Shown piece after piece: positions 43,499 to 55,896 of a DNA stretch of 64,000 nt. The DNA is from Dermatophilaceae bacterium Soc4.6. Its GTDB lineage: Bacteria > Actinomycetota > Actinomycetes > Actinomycetales > Dermatophilaceae. The position numbers were made by a program, and so were the translations under genes. Numbering within the stretch: position 1 is the stretch's first letter; each line of letters begins with the position of its first letter. Below the pieces are notes generated by a model, which was not told where the DNA came from, searched no databases, and saw only the letters and a program-made list of their open reading frames with translations. Location: the NCBI GenBank assembly GCA_039889245.1, contig JAZGVH010000002.1, forward strand, positions 4,464,001 through 4,528,000, given 5' to 3'.

Positions 43499-44419
43499 AT
43501 GGTCACCGGACTGCAGCTGGCACTGGCCGCAGGGGCCCTGATCGGTCTCGCCGCGGCGCTGCTGGTCTGGCACCTGGCACCCGTCGACCCTGACCTCGCC
43601 GACGCCCTGGAACGACTGTCCCCGCAGCACACCCGACGCCGGACGGACGACGCCGCCCGTGCCGGGGTCGGTGGCTCCGACGTGCGAGACCGGTTGGGGC
43701 GGTGGGGGATGACGACCCTGCCCGCCGGAGCCTGGGGGGTCACGCCGACCCGGGAGCTGGCCATCCTGCGGATCCCGATCAGCCGGTACTACGGCGAGAA
43801 GCTGCTGTTCGCGTCGCTGGGTCTGGTCATCCCGCCGCTGCTGACGACGTTCTTCGCCCTGATCGGGGCGCACCTGCCGCTCTACATCCCGGTCGGGGCC
43901 ACCGTCGTACTCGCGGGGGTGATGTTCTTCCTGCCGGACTATAACGTGCGCGACGATGCGACGAAGGCTCGCGCCGAGTTCGGTCGCGCCCTCGGTGCCT
44001 ACATCGACTTCGTTGCCCTGGAACGCAACTCTGGCGCCGGTCCCCGTCAGGCCATGGAGGTCGCCGCCGCCGTTGGGGACTCGTGGGTGTTCCGCCGGCT
44101 GGGGGAGGAGCTGGCCCGGACCCGCTGGTCGGGGCTGACCCCGTGGGACGCGTTGCACGGCCTCGCTGACGAGCTCGGCCTGCCCGAGCTCGACGACCTG
44201 GCCGACATCATGCGCCTGTCCGGGGAGGAAGGCGCCCAGATCTACCGGACCCTGCGTGCCCGCTCCGCCAGTATGCGCACCGCCATGCTTACCGCCGAGA
44301 AGGCCAGGGCCAACGAGATCGGGGAGAAGATGTCGATCCCCATGAGCCTGCTCGGCGTCATCTTCCTGGCCATCCTCGTCGCCCCCGCCCTGCTGCGCGT
44401 CATCGGAGGTGCCACCTGA
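43499..44419 (+). CDS. TadC-like membrane protein (type II secretion F domain)
   Basis: 306 residues. Membrane segments at about 5-25, 100-150 and 283-303 surround a T2SSF domain: FGRALGAYIDFVALERNSGAGPRQAMEVAA and ADIMRLSGEEGAQIYRTLRARSASMRTAMLTAEK. Start ATG at 43499 (GTG three bases earlier also possible). Partner of TadB. Confidence 0.88.
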   Translation: MVTGLQLALAAGALIGLAAALLVWHLAPVDPDLADALERLSPQHTRRRTDDAARAGVGGSDVRDRLGRWGMTTLPAGAWGVTPTRELAILRIPISRYYGEKLLFASLGLVIPPLLTTFFALIGAHLPLYIPVGATVVLAGVMFFLPDYNVRDDATKARAEFGRALGAYIDFVALERNSGAGPRQAMEVAAAVGDSWVFRRLGEELARTRWSGLTPWDALHGLADELGLPELDDLADIMRLSGEEGAQIYRTLRARSASMRTAMLTAEKARANEIGEKMSIPMSLLGVIFLAILVAPALLRVIGGAT

Positions 44420-44506
44420 GCAACCCAGCCGTACGGCGCCGTTCAGCGGCCGGCCCGGCTAGCCACCCAGCTACAACACCCGTCACAGAACTCGAGGGAC
44501 AAGATC

Positions 44507-44725
44507 ATGTACCACCTCAGTGCCACACTCCACGTCCTCGGCATCCACGCCACCCAGAGCCTCGAAGAGCAACTGCTGGAGCGCCGCAAGACGCTCGCCC
44601 GCACCGACCGCGGGTCGGTGACCATCGAGCAGGTCGTCTGGGCCGTCGCCGTCATCGCCATCGTCGGCATCGTCGTGGTCGCCATCACCAACTACGTCAC
44701 CACCAAGTCCGCCCAGATCAAGTAG
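44507..44725 (+). CDS. Flp/pilin-like small protein
   Basis: 72 residues. A basic leader (RRKTLARTDRG) runs into SVTIEQVVWAVAVIAIVGIVVVAI, a G-S/xxxE-hydrophobic pattern like the pilin cleavage site with Glu at +5, and a short hydrophilic tail. It probably is the pilus subunit of this locus. The prepilin peptidase needed for processing is not present here. Confidence 0.75.
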   Translation: MYHLSATLHVLGIHATQSLEEQLLERRKTLARTDRGSVTIEQVVWAVAVIAIVGIVVVAITNYVTTKSAQIK

Positions 44726-44750
44726 CCCGCCCCAATCCATCGACGCGATC

Positions 44751-45182
44751 ATGACCTCGACGACCGCCCCCACCCTCACCCCGGTTCCTGAGCGGGGTGA
44801 CATGGTCGCGCGTCGACGAGACCACGGCTCGGCCTCGATCCAGCTCGTCGTGCTGATGCCTGCCCTCTTCTCGGTCATGTTCCTCGGCATGCAAGGCGCG
44901 CTGGTCTACCACGCGCGGACCGTGGCCATGGCGGCAGCTCAGGAAGGAGCCCGCACCGCAGCCGGCCTGACTGGTACCGCACCGGCGGGGGCGCAGGACG
45001 CCTACAGCTTCATCGCCGACGCCGGCGGCGCCGACGTCCTCGAGGCCCCCCAGGTCACCACCAGCCGCAGCGCCACCACCGCCACCGTGACCGTCACCGG
45101 GGTGTCGCTCAGCGTCATCCCCGGCTGGTCACTCATCGTCACCCAGAGCGCGAGCGTCTCGGTCGAACGGATCACCCAGTGA
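44751..45182 (+). CDS. TadE-like pseudopilin/pilus assembly protein
   Basis: 143 residues. After a ~25-residue leader comes GSASIQLVVLMPALFSVMFLGMQGALVYHARTVAMAAAQEGART, the TadE transmembrane pattern with an Ala-rich helix, and then a beta-rich extracellular part. Likely an accessory minor pilin. Stop overlaps the next start by four bases. Confidence 0.82.
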   Translation: MTSTTAPTLTPVPERGDMVARRRDHGSASIQLVVLMPALFSVMFLGMQGALVYHARTVAMAAAQEGARTAAGLTGTAPAGAQDAYSFIADAGGADVLEAPQVTTSRSATTATVTVTGVSLSVIPGWSLIVTQSASVSVERITQ

Positions 45183-45682
45183 CGGCCGCCCGGTCCGCCC
45201 TGTCCTCTGCGCCGTCGTGGCCGATTCCGTTGCTTGTTTGGGCACGGATGTGGTGGCTCCGCCGCGCGGATCCCGAGGAAGGATCGGCGGCGGTGGAGGC
45301 CGTCATCGGTGTCCCTGCGTTCCTGCTCTTCGTCAGCCTCATCATCTTCGCCGGACGCGTCGCGATCGCCACCCAGGCCGTCGAATCAGCGGCCAACGAC
45401 GCCGCACGCGCCGCGTCCATCTCCCGCAGCGCCGGCCCCGCCGCAGGCGCCGCCAGAACGGCCGCCGCGACCGCTCTGTCCAACCAGGGCCTCAGTTGCC
45501 GCAGCACCAGCGTCACCATCGTCACCAGCGGCTTCGCCGCCCCCGTCGGTACGCCCGCCAGCGTGGGGGCGACCGTCAGCTGTGTCGTCGACCTCGCCGA
45601 CCTGGCCCTGCCCGGTGTCCCCGGCACCCGCACCGTCACCGCGACCATGTCATCACCGCTGGACACCTACCGAGAGCGGTAA
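45179..45682 (+). CDS. TadE/TadF-like pilus assembly protein
   Basis: 167 residues. EEGSAAVEAVIGVPAFLLFVSLIIFAGRVAIATQAVESAANDAARAASI is the TadE motif, with Glu in the AVEAVIGVPA position expected for prepilin-type processing. A C-terminal beta region contains two Cys (GLSCRSTSV, VSCVVDL). ATG overlaps the previous stop. Confidence 0.85.
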   Translation: MTAARSALSSAPSWPIPLLVWARMWWLRRADPEEGSAAVEAVIGVPAFLLFVSLIIFAGRVAIATQAVESAANDAARAASISRSAGPAAGAARTAAATALSNQGLSCRSTSVTIVTSGFAAPVGTPASVGATVSCVVDLADLALPGVPGTRTVTATMSSPLDTYRER

Positions 45683-45686
45683 ATCG

Positions 45687-46225
45687 ATGCTGTACCAGGA
45701 ATCCACCACACCGGATCACCGGCTGGCTGATCAGACACCCAGTCCTCCAGTCGCACTGTGCCGCAGGGAGGGCGGCCTGCGGGCGGGAGGTGGCACGTCA
45801 CGCAAGCGAGTCGCCGGAGGCAGGGAAGGCGGGTCCATCAGCATCTGGGTCGCGACCGGTGGTCTTGTCATGATCATCCTGGTCGGGATGGCCGTCGACC
45901 TCAGCGGCCAGGTCTTCACGCAGCAACACGCCCGGGACATCGCCCGGCAGGCCGCCCGCGCCGGAGGCCAGCAGCTGCAACCCGCACCCGCCATCCGCGG
46001 GCTCGGCGTCAGGGCCGACCCGGCCGCCGCCGTCCGGGTCGCCCGGACCTACCTGGCCGCCGCGGACCTGACAGGGACCGCCCGCGTGACCGGTGGCACG
46101 ACCGTCGTCGTGGACACCACCGCGGTCTACCCGACGAAGTTCCTCAGCATCATCGGGATCACCCAGCTCACCGTCACCGGCCACGCCGAAGCCACCATCA
46201 CCCGTTCCGTCGACGGGGCAGCCCG

Positions 46226-46229
<4 letters not shown>
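45687..46229 (+). CDS. TadG/Rv3654c-like pilus assembly protein
   Basis: 180 residues. A basic, Pro/Gly-rich ~48-residue leader precedes GGSISIWVATGGLVMIILVGMAVDLSGQVFTQQHARDIARQAARAGGQQL, a single membrane segment plus helix as in the TadG/helicase-associated minor pilins of actinobacteria. The C-terminal half is beta-rich. Its stop overlaps the LysM protein start. Confidence 0.78.
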
Positions 46230-49813
<3,584 letters not shown>

Positions 49814-49838
49814 CGGGGACAGCAGCCAGCGTGTGCAG

Positions 49839-50390
49839 TCAGGATTTCGCGACGTAGCCCGGGTCGAGGAACACCGGCCGACCAGACTCCAACCGCCAGA
49901 TGGCATGGTCCAGCAGGGTCCGCGACACGCCCAGCTGGTCCGCTACCACCCCGACGAGCGAGCCCGCCTCCTTGGCCGTTACGCTCCGTCCGAGGGCTCG
50001 GTTCGTGTACCCGATGATCATCCGATCGGCCTTAACACCGGGGATCCCCGCGAGCATCAGGAAGTAGTTCCACGTGATGCCGCTGCGCTGCCCGGGCAGA
50101 CTGACCCACGCTCTCTTCATACCCGAGCCCTCCTGCATCTCGCGTTCGCTGAGCGCTTGGCGCACGTCGTCGAGGCTGGACAAGCTGTGGACGATAAGGG
50201 CATCGGCGGCAGCCAAGGCGACCTGTGCCTTGTAAGGCGCCGAGGTGCTGGACCACGCCCGCCATCGGTACCCGGTGCGCTCAACGAAGCCATCGACACC
50301 ACCCCACCGTCGGCCGGCGTCAGCCAGGTCCTGAGGCTCGTCGGCTCGAGCGTCGGCGTTTTCAGGCTTGCATGACTTGGAGGGCCTCCT
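49839..50390 (-). pseudogene. 5'-truncated gene of unknown function
   Basis: A continuous frame of ~180 codons on the minus strand ends at 49839. Its N-terminal part (ADAGRRWGGVDGFVERTGYR, YKAQVALAAADALIVHSLSS) looks like real protein but has no ATG or GTG before an upstream stop at ~50412; only an internal TTG at 50216 could start it. The C-terminal half (RALGRSVTAKEAGSLVGVVADQLG, then LLDHAIWRLESGRP) is HTH-like. The 5' end is probably cut by the junction with the phage fragment. Confidence 0.55.
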
Positions 50391-50459
50391 GGTGACAGGT
50401 GGTGGTCGCTACGGTGGCCGTGGGAGATGACCTCGGGTCGTGCATTAGCGCGCGCTTTC

Positions 50460-51075
50460 ATGTCTCGGGCGGGGAGACGTACCACGGCGGGGAGACCTCG
50501 CCCAGCTTCTTTCGCGACCTGCGGCACGCCCAGCAGGGCGACTTCCACGCGATGGACCAGCTGCGGCGCAACAACGCCGAGAACCGCCTCGAGTCGCGGG
50601 CCCTGGGCAACACGGGCGGCACCGGTGGGTCGGGTGGCGAGTTCGCTCCGCCGGCGTGGCTGGTCGACGAGTTCATCAAGCTGGCGCGGCCGGGTCGCGT
50701 GACCGCGGACCTGTTCCACCGGGCCGACCTGCCCGACGGCGGGGCGTCCGTGAACCTCCCGAGGGTCCTGACGGGCACGACGACAGCCGCGCAGTCGACG
50801 CAAAACACCGCGCTGTCGCAGACCGACCTCACGACCGCGGCGCTGTCGTCCGGGGTCGTCACGATCGGTGGCAAGCAGGTCGTGTCGCAGCAACTGCTCG
50901 ACCAGTCCGGGACGGCCTTTGACCGGGTCATCCTCGAGGACCTCGCGGCCGACTACGCCCGCCAGATCGGCACGCAGGTGCTCACCGGGACCGGCGCCGT
51001 CGGGCAGCTGCGAGGCTTCCTCGCGGCGACGTCGACGAACGTGCAGACCTGGACGCAGGTCACGCTACCATGGTC
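50460..51075 (+). pseudogene. Phage major capsid protein fragment (HK97-type)
   Basis: The frame carries the central part of a capsid protein: GGEFAPPAWLVDEFIKLARPGR, then VNLPRVLTGTTTAAQ, and GKQVVSQQLLDQSGTAFDRVILEDLAADYARQIGTQVLTGTGAVGQLRGFLA. The N-terminal arm and roughly the last third are missing; the frame ends at a stop in AT-rich DNA just after TWTQVT. No other head genes are next to it. Confidence 0.78.
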
Positions 51076-51300
51076 CACCTTTTCATAAACTTGCTCTCAG
51101 TGGTGCGACGATTATTTGGAATTTACTTCGATATTTTTGCTTCCGACTTCTCTGAGGATATCAGCATTCTTGAACCAGTGGCTCGCAATCAGCCCTCTTT
51201 CAGAAGATCAACGCTCCATCTGGAGTAACTACCTTAGTTTAGCCCAGTATAGGTACCGAACCCATCTTATGGTTCGGGATACTATGTTATGCGCCCGACT
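51076..51300. other. AT-rich patch abutting the capsid fragment
   Basis: About 225 bp with visibly lower GC content than any other part of the window. It contains one hairpin (CCGAACC at 51256, GGTTCGG at 51271). A plus-strand frame from 51116 (LNQWLAISPLSEDQRSIWSN) is the only candidate reading, without recognisable family. It looks like foreign DNA joined to the capsid fragment. Confidence 0.5.
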
Positions 51301-51429
51301 CGTGCTGCGCAGAGATCAACAGCGTGGCGCGCGCAGGGCATTGGGTCCAGCCCCTACCGGCGCTGTCGAGTACGTGCCGACCTGGCCTCACTTCCGCCCC
51401 TGAGAGCCGGATCCTGCTTTAAAACAGGT

Positions 51430-51778
51430 AAATGTGGACGCTTGCCATCATTATGGCGATCTCCTTGCGGCCTCCCTCCTCCATGACCTGACGCCGGCCG
51501 GCCTCGCGCACGTCCTGGGCCTGGGCGCGCAGGACCTCGGCGAGGGGCGTCCCCCGCTCGACGGCGACGACCATGCCGTCGACGAACCGCGCCAGGCTGG
51601 CCAGGCCGGTGCGGTCGGCCAGACCCTGCAGGGCCACGGGCAGGCTGGCCCCGGCGCGGGCATCGGCCAGGCAGGCGGCGAGCTCGTCGGCGAGGACCCC
51701 GCGCGAGAGACGACAGACCCGGTCGAGCGCCCCGGCGGCGCCCTCGCCCGCACTCACCGCGAGGACAGGACGGGTCAT
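51430..51778 (-). pseudogene. TadC fragment (second Tad system)
   Basis: The minus-strand frame reads LSRGVLADELAACLADARAGA, VALQGLADRTGLASLARFVDGM and VAVERGTPLAEVLRAQAQDVREAGRRQVMEEGGRKEIA, the cytoplasmic part of a TadC-type protein. It differs strongly from the TadC at 43499. Both membrane ends are missing: the frame is cut after KEIAIMM and begins without a start. It is a relic of another Tad locus. Confidence 0.75.
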
Positions 51779-52028
51779 TTTCAAGACACCACATCACGTG
51801 GGTCAGAGGTACGCCTGGGTCACTGCCGTCGGCCGAGGCTCCAGCCTCGCAGCCGGCCACAGGCCAGCCGGAACCATTACAGAGGTACCCGCTCGCCCGT
51901 GAGCTGGCCGCGCCGGGCGCCCCCGTGAGGGTGCCCGTGGCGGTGACGTGCCGGGTCTTGAAGATCACCCTCAGCCCTACTACCGGTGGCTGGCCGACCC
52001 CGTCACCGACGCCGAACAGACAAGCACC
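51779..52028. other. Intergenic DNA with no supported gene
   Basis: Two similar short stretches, TTCAAGACACCACATCACGT near 51781 and a related CGTGCCGGGTCTTGAAGATC near 51947 in opposite orientation, are the only structure seen. They may be scraps of phage DNA. Confidence 0.3.
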
Positions 52029-52453
52029 TCAGTCGAGCGCGAGGGCCGCGCGCTCCTCGGGCAGCACCACGGTCCGCCCAGTAACCGTCGGTTGGACCTC
52101 GGTGGCGTTGAGCCCGAAGAGCTTGACCCGCGCCATGACGATGCTCGTGGCCGTCCTGACCGCAGCGATGTCCCCAGCCATCGCCTGATCCCAGACGCCG
52201 CGCAGCAGCGCGTCGAGGTGGTCACTCTCGAGCCAGCGCAGCTCGGAGACGGAGTCGGCTGTCTCCTTCTCCATGGCGTTGCGGACTAGTCGGTGGACCG
52301 TGCCGCGGTTGCTGTAGCCCATCCGGTCGGCGACCTGCTGTAGGTGTGGCCTGCAGTCACTAGCTGAATCGCCTGCGCTCGGCGCACGGAGGCCAAGGCA
52401 CGGTTTCGGTGTCGGCCTGAGACCCGGGGAAGGTCAACTGTGACGGCACTCAT
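52029..52453 (-). pseudogene. Phage-type HTH/terminase-small-subunit-like gene, frameshifted
   Basis: From ATG at 52453 the frame reads MSAVTVDLPRVSGRHRNRAL and RAQAIQLVTAGHTY, then a one-base deletion near 52335 shifts it; the second frame continues QQVADRMGYSNRGTVHRLVR and AMAGDIAAVRTATSIVMARV to 52029. Joined, the two parts make a complete HTH protein of ~141 residues. The missing base is a C in a TACCAGCAG-like context. Small helical proteins like this occur near phage terminases. Confidence 0.65.
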
Positions 52454-52819
52454 AAGCACTATTCTTCCTTACTCCAGGTCGAGAGGAATGACCCCGGACC
52501 CATCAGACCGCTCTGTAGGGCATGCCGCATCGGTCGTCCTCCTTAGGCCTGGTTCAGTTGTCCCCGGGAGACCCGGTGGGCCGGTCTGCCGGGGGTCTGC
52601 TCGGGGCGGGTCATCGCCCCCAGTCTGTGAACTCCTTGCTGGCGGGGGTATCAATGATCTGGGTGAGGACGGCGGCGGTGCCGTCAACGGGCTCGTCGGT
52701 TTTGGCGGAGCCCGGGATCCGTCGGCGCACCTCCGGAGGGCCTTGGCCCGCGCCGGGGAGGAAGCCGGCAGCACGTATAGCCCTCCCTCCCTTCGGTGAG
52801 CACCTGGGCGGGGCTTGGG
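52454..52819. other. Spacer between phage remnants and RCC1 gene
   Basis: No intact gene. A minus-strand reading at about 52620-52745, IPGSAKTDEPVDGTAAVLTQ and IIDTPASKEFTDWGR, looks like the worn C terminus of an unknown gene; its upstream part is a shadow of the RCC1 gene. Confidence 0.35.
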
Positions 52820-54064
52820 TCAGCCGACGCGCACGGGCCGGTGGCGGTTGCGGGTGTCCCCGGTCCCGAGCTGACCGAACGGGTTGTTCAGTCCCCAGCA
52901 CCACAGGCTGCCGCTGCGGCTGGTGGCGCACCCGTACTCGCCATACACCGAGACGTCGGCCCAGTCGTCCTCGGTCCCGACCTTGGTCGGCACGCCCCGG
53001 TCGATGGTGTCGCCGACCCCGAGTGCCCCAAAGTCGTTGAGGCCCCAGCACCACAGGGTGTCGTTAGTGCGGATCCCGCACGTGTGGAACAACCCTGAGG
53101 CGACATCGGACCAGGTGGCGGTCCCGACCTGGGTCGGCACGGCGTGGTCGATCAGGTCCCCCTGGCCCAGCTGCCCGTACGGGTTGGCCCCCCAGCACCA
53201 CAGGGTCGCGTCGGCGCGGATCGCGCAGACGCCGCCGCCGCTGACGTCGAGGCGCTCCCAACTGGTCAGCGTGCCCACCTGGTGGGGGAACTGGCGCTTA
53301 GTGGTGTCGCCCAGCCCGAGCTGGCCGTGGTCGTTGTTCCCCCAGCACCACAGGGTGTGGTCCAGTCGAAGGCCACACGTGGCGAAGGTGCCCGAGGAGA
53401 CGCTGGCCCAGATCCGGCCGGTTCCGACTTGGGTCGGGACCCATTTGGTGACGATTCGGGACCCTCCCGAGCCGAGCTGGCCGTCGTTGTTGAGCCCCCA
53501 GCACCACAGGGTGTGGTCGGTGCGCACCCCACAGGTGTGGCCACCGCCGGCGGAGACACCGGCCCAGGCGGCCGTATCGACCTGTATCGGCACGTCGACC
53601 TCAAAGGGCCGCCGGCCCAATCCCAGCTGCCCGGCGGTGTTGAACCCCCAGCACCACAGGGAGCGGTCCGTGCGGATGGCGCACGTGTGGTCGGATCCCG
53701 CAGAGACGCTGGCCCAGTTCGCGCTGGCACCCACCTGGCTGGGCACGACCCGCTTGATGGACGGTGGTTTCCCGATTCCTAGCTCCCCGTCGATGTTGAT
53801 CCCCCAACACCGCAGACTGTGGTCAGTGCGGACCCCGCACGTGTGGAACATCCCTGCGGACACGCTGACCCACGGCCCGCCGCGGGCGTCGGCCGGCGTC
53901 GAGATGGGACCGACGTCCAACGCGACCGGGCCGGCGGCTACGGCGGTCAGGGTCATGGCGGGAGGGCCCGTCACCGCCAGCACCGCAGCCGCGATGAACG
54001 CGACCACCGAGGGGACCGTCGTGGCTCCTACCCGCTTGCACCAGCTTGCGCCAAACAGGTTCAT
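52820..54064 (-). CDS. Secreted RCC1-repeat beta-propeller protein, seven repeats
   Basis: 414 residues. A signal/membrane segment (about 17-42) precedes seven RCC1-type repeats of ~50 residues. Each repeat contains the pair TCG(I/V)RTDxTLWCWG, so each blade has two Cys about 11 residues apart, probably a disulfide. Seven repeats make a complete propeller. There is no C-terminal anchor. Function is unknown; RCC1-type propellers usually bind proteins or carbohydrates. All three copies of this family in the window lie on the minus strand. Confidence 0.87.
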   Translation of the reverse strand: MNLFGASWCKRVGATTVPSVVAFIAAAVLAVTGPPAMTLTAVAAGPVALDVGPISTPADARGGPWVSVSAGMFHTCGVRTDHSLRCWGINIDGELGIGKPPSIKRVVPSQVGASANWASVSAGSDHTCAIRTDRSLWCWGFNTAGQLGLGRRPFEVDVPIQVDTAAWAGVSAGGGHTCGVRTDHTLWCWGLNNDGQLGSGGSRIVTKWVPTQVGTGRIWASVSSGTFATCGLRLDHTLWCWGNNDHGQLGLGDTTKRQFPHQVGTLTSWERLDVSGGGVCAIRADATLWCWGANPYGQLGQGDLIDHAVPTQVGTATWSDVASGLFHTCGIRTNDTLWCWGLNDFGALGVGDTIDRGVPTKVGTEDDWADVSVYGEYGCATSRSGSLWCWGLNNPFGQLGTGDTRNRHRPVRVG

Positions 54065-54360
54065 GATTCCTCGCTTCTCGCCAGGTCAGCCGAACGATGA
54101 AGTCGCGGCTATTCCCGCCTGCACGTCACGGACCCCGGCGCCACTAGTTTCGAGGCGTCCCGATCCGGGATCGGCGCTGACCACTGTCCCGCTCCACAGA
54201 CACGGGTGTCAACGGACCTCACGCCCGCTTTCGGGGTGGCTGGTGCATCACCGGCGGTCTAAATGAGCCGTACCGCCGCGGAGCAGGTCGGGAGCTAGGG
54301 GTGGCGTCCGAACACCCTGGTGGGCAACCTCCCGGGTAGTACACGTAGCCGGTGACACAA
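54065..54360. other. Leader of the first RCC1 gene and tail of the second
   Basis: 296 bp without a gene. CTCGCTTCTCGCC just upstream of 54064 provides GGCGAGAAGCGAGG on the coding strand, a ribosome-site-like sequence. No hairpin terminator is obvious after the second RCC1 gene. Confidence 0.4.
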
Positions 54361-55608
54361 CTAACCGGTGACCTTGGTGGGTACGCCGCGGTCGGTGTTG
54401 TCCCCCAGTCCGAGCTGGCCGAACTGGTTGGACCCCCAGCACCAGAGGCTGGCGTCTACGCGGATCCCGCATACGTGTGGGTGCCCGCCGCTGATTCTGG
54501 ACCAGTCGGACGTGGTGCCGACCTGCGTGGGCACGCTCCGGTCCAGGATGTCGCCGGCCCCGAGCTGCCCGGCCTGGTTGTCGCCCCAGCACCACAGGGT
54601 GGCGTTGGTACGGATCCCGCAGGTGAAGAAGCCGCCGCCGTCGACGCTGGCCCAGGCCGCGGCCGCCCGAACTACGGTCGGCAGCAGCACATGGAAGGGT
54701 GGCGTGGGGGGGCCGACCCCGATCTGTCCGGCCTGGTTGTCGCCCCAGCACCACAGGGTGCGGTCGGTGCGGGTTCCGCAGGTGAAGAAGCCGCCGGCGT
54801 CGACGGACGCCCACGTCGCGGTCTTGTCTACCCGGACCGGGGCCAGACGCCGGTGGGTGTCACCGAGCCCGAGCTGCCCAGCGAAGTTGCCTCCCCAGCA
54901 CCACAGTTGACCGGTGCGGATGGCGCAGGTCTGCCAGAGTCCGGCGGTGACGGTCGCCCAGGACGCTCCGACGCCGACCTGAACCGGCACACTCCGGTCG
55001 AACTGGTCCTTGACTCCGAGCTGCCCGTAGATGTTCCGTCCCCAGCACCACAGGGTGTGGTCGGTGCGGATACCGCACGTGTGGTTGTCGCCCGCGGTGA
55101 CCCGTTCCCACGTGGCCGTCCCGACCCGGGCCGGGACCGGCCTGTCCCGGGTGTCGCCCAGCCCCAGCTGACCGGAGCCGTTCCCTCCCCAGCACCACAG
55201 GGAGTGGTCGGTACGCAGCCCACAGGCGTGGTCCGTCGAGTACGACCCGCCCGTGATGCTGGCCCAGGTTCGGGCCGTGCCGACCTGAGTCGGAACGTTG
55301 CGGTCGAGTGTGTCGCCCACCCCGAGGGCACCGTTCGAGTTCCACCCCCAGCACCACAGGGTGCGGTCGGTGCGGATGCCGCAGGTGTGTTGACCGCCGG
55401 CGCCGACACTGAGCCACGAACTACTGGCGGCGGCCGGTGCCGCCGAGGGCGTTCTCCCCGTCGTGGTTGTATTCCCCGCCGCCGAGGCCATCATCGACGA
55501 CGCCAGCACCATCACGGTCACCGCTGTCACCGTTCGCGTAAGCACCGCTAGGACCGACGCCGCGCGGGCCCGCGCCCCCCAGCTGTGTATAAATTCCCGA
55601 CGCAGCAT
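54361..55608 (-). CDS. Secreted RCC1-repeat beta-propeller protein, seven repeats
   Basis: 415 residues from ATG at 55608 (MLRREFIHSWGARARAASVL), with GAGGAC upstream. A signal peptide (about 15-43) and a short Thr/Ala linker precede seven repeats with WCWGxNxxGQLGLGD. Blades two through seven have the CGIRTD/WCWG cysteine pair; one blade has CAIRTGQLWCWG with a two-residue deletion. Similar in plan to the gene at 52820 but clearly divergent, so duplication is old. Confidence 0.87.
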   Translation of the reverse strand: MLRREFIHSWGARARAASVLAVLTRTVTAVTVMVLASSMMASAAGNTTTTGRTPSAAPAAASSSWLSVGAGGQHTCGIRTDRTLWCWGWNSNGALGVGDTLDRNVPTQVGTARTWASITGGSYSTDHACGLRTDHSLWCWGGNGSGQLGLGDTRDRPVPARVGTATWERVTAGDNHTCGIRTDHTLWCWGRNIYGQLGVKDQFDRSVPVQVGVGASWATVTAGLWQTCAIRTGQLWCWGGNFAGQLGLGDTHRRLAPVRVDKTATWASVDAGGFFTCGTRTDRTLWCWGDNQAGQIGVGPPTPPFHVLLPTVVRAAAAWASVDGGGFFTCGIRTNATLWCWGDNQAGQLGAGDILDRSVPTQVGTTSDWSRISGGHPHVCGIRVDASLWCWGSNQFGQLGLGDNTDRGVPTKVTG

Positions 55609-55779
55609 GTCGTCCTCGCTCCCACGACGGATTGGACCACCCACAAGGGCCGCCGCCGCGACCGACCCCTCGCCCCTGCCCCCGCATCGCAGCACGGGGT
55701 TCTCCGAGTCGTCCCAGTAAACTCTTCACCCGACCCGCGGTCCAGTGCCCATTCCTCCCGAACACGCGTAAAGGCTCGA
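55609..55779. other. Upstream region of the second RCC1 gene
   Basis: 170 bp that should hold its promoter; no clear -35/-10 pair is seen. It ends at the istB relic. Confidence 0.35.
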
Positions 55780-55896
55780 GGGCACGGGGCAAGCCGCACC
55801 TGCTGATCGGGTTCGGCCTCGCCGCGCGCGAGCAGGGCCGGCGGGAGCGGTATGCCCCCGCAGCGCATCTGGTCAACGCGTTCGGCGAAGCCGCCG
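55780..55896 (+). pseudogene. istB: istB relic, left part (IS21 family)
   Basis: The frame reads KPHLLIGFGLAAREQGRRERYA and AAHLVNAFGEAA, matching IstB just after its Walker A lysine. An extra C before AAG disrupts GTGK. The reading is cut by an IS256-family element at 55897 and resumes at 57313 in frame. There is no istA partner nearby. Confidence 0.68.
55889..55896 (+). repeat. Target-site duplication of the IS256-family element, left copy
   Basis: AGCCGCCG, repeated exactly at 57305-57312 on the other side of the element. Confidence 0.8.

Noticed and set aside
45758-46225. Longer N terminus of the LysM protein
   Set aside because: It is an out-of-frame shadow of the TadG-like gene; the ATG at 46226 overlaps that gene's stop as elsewhere in the operon.
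51256-51277. Hairpin in the AT-rich patch as an integron attC or transposon end
   Set aside because: Only a 7-bp stem, with no conserved core sites or partner; chance is likely.
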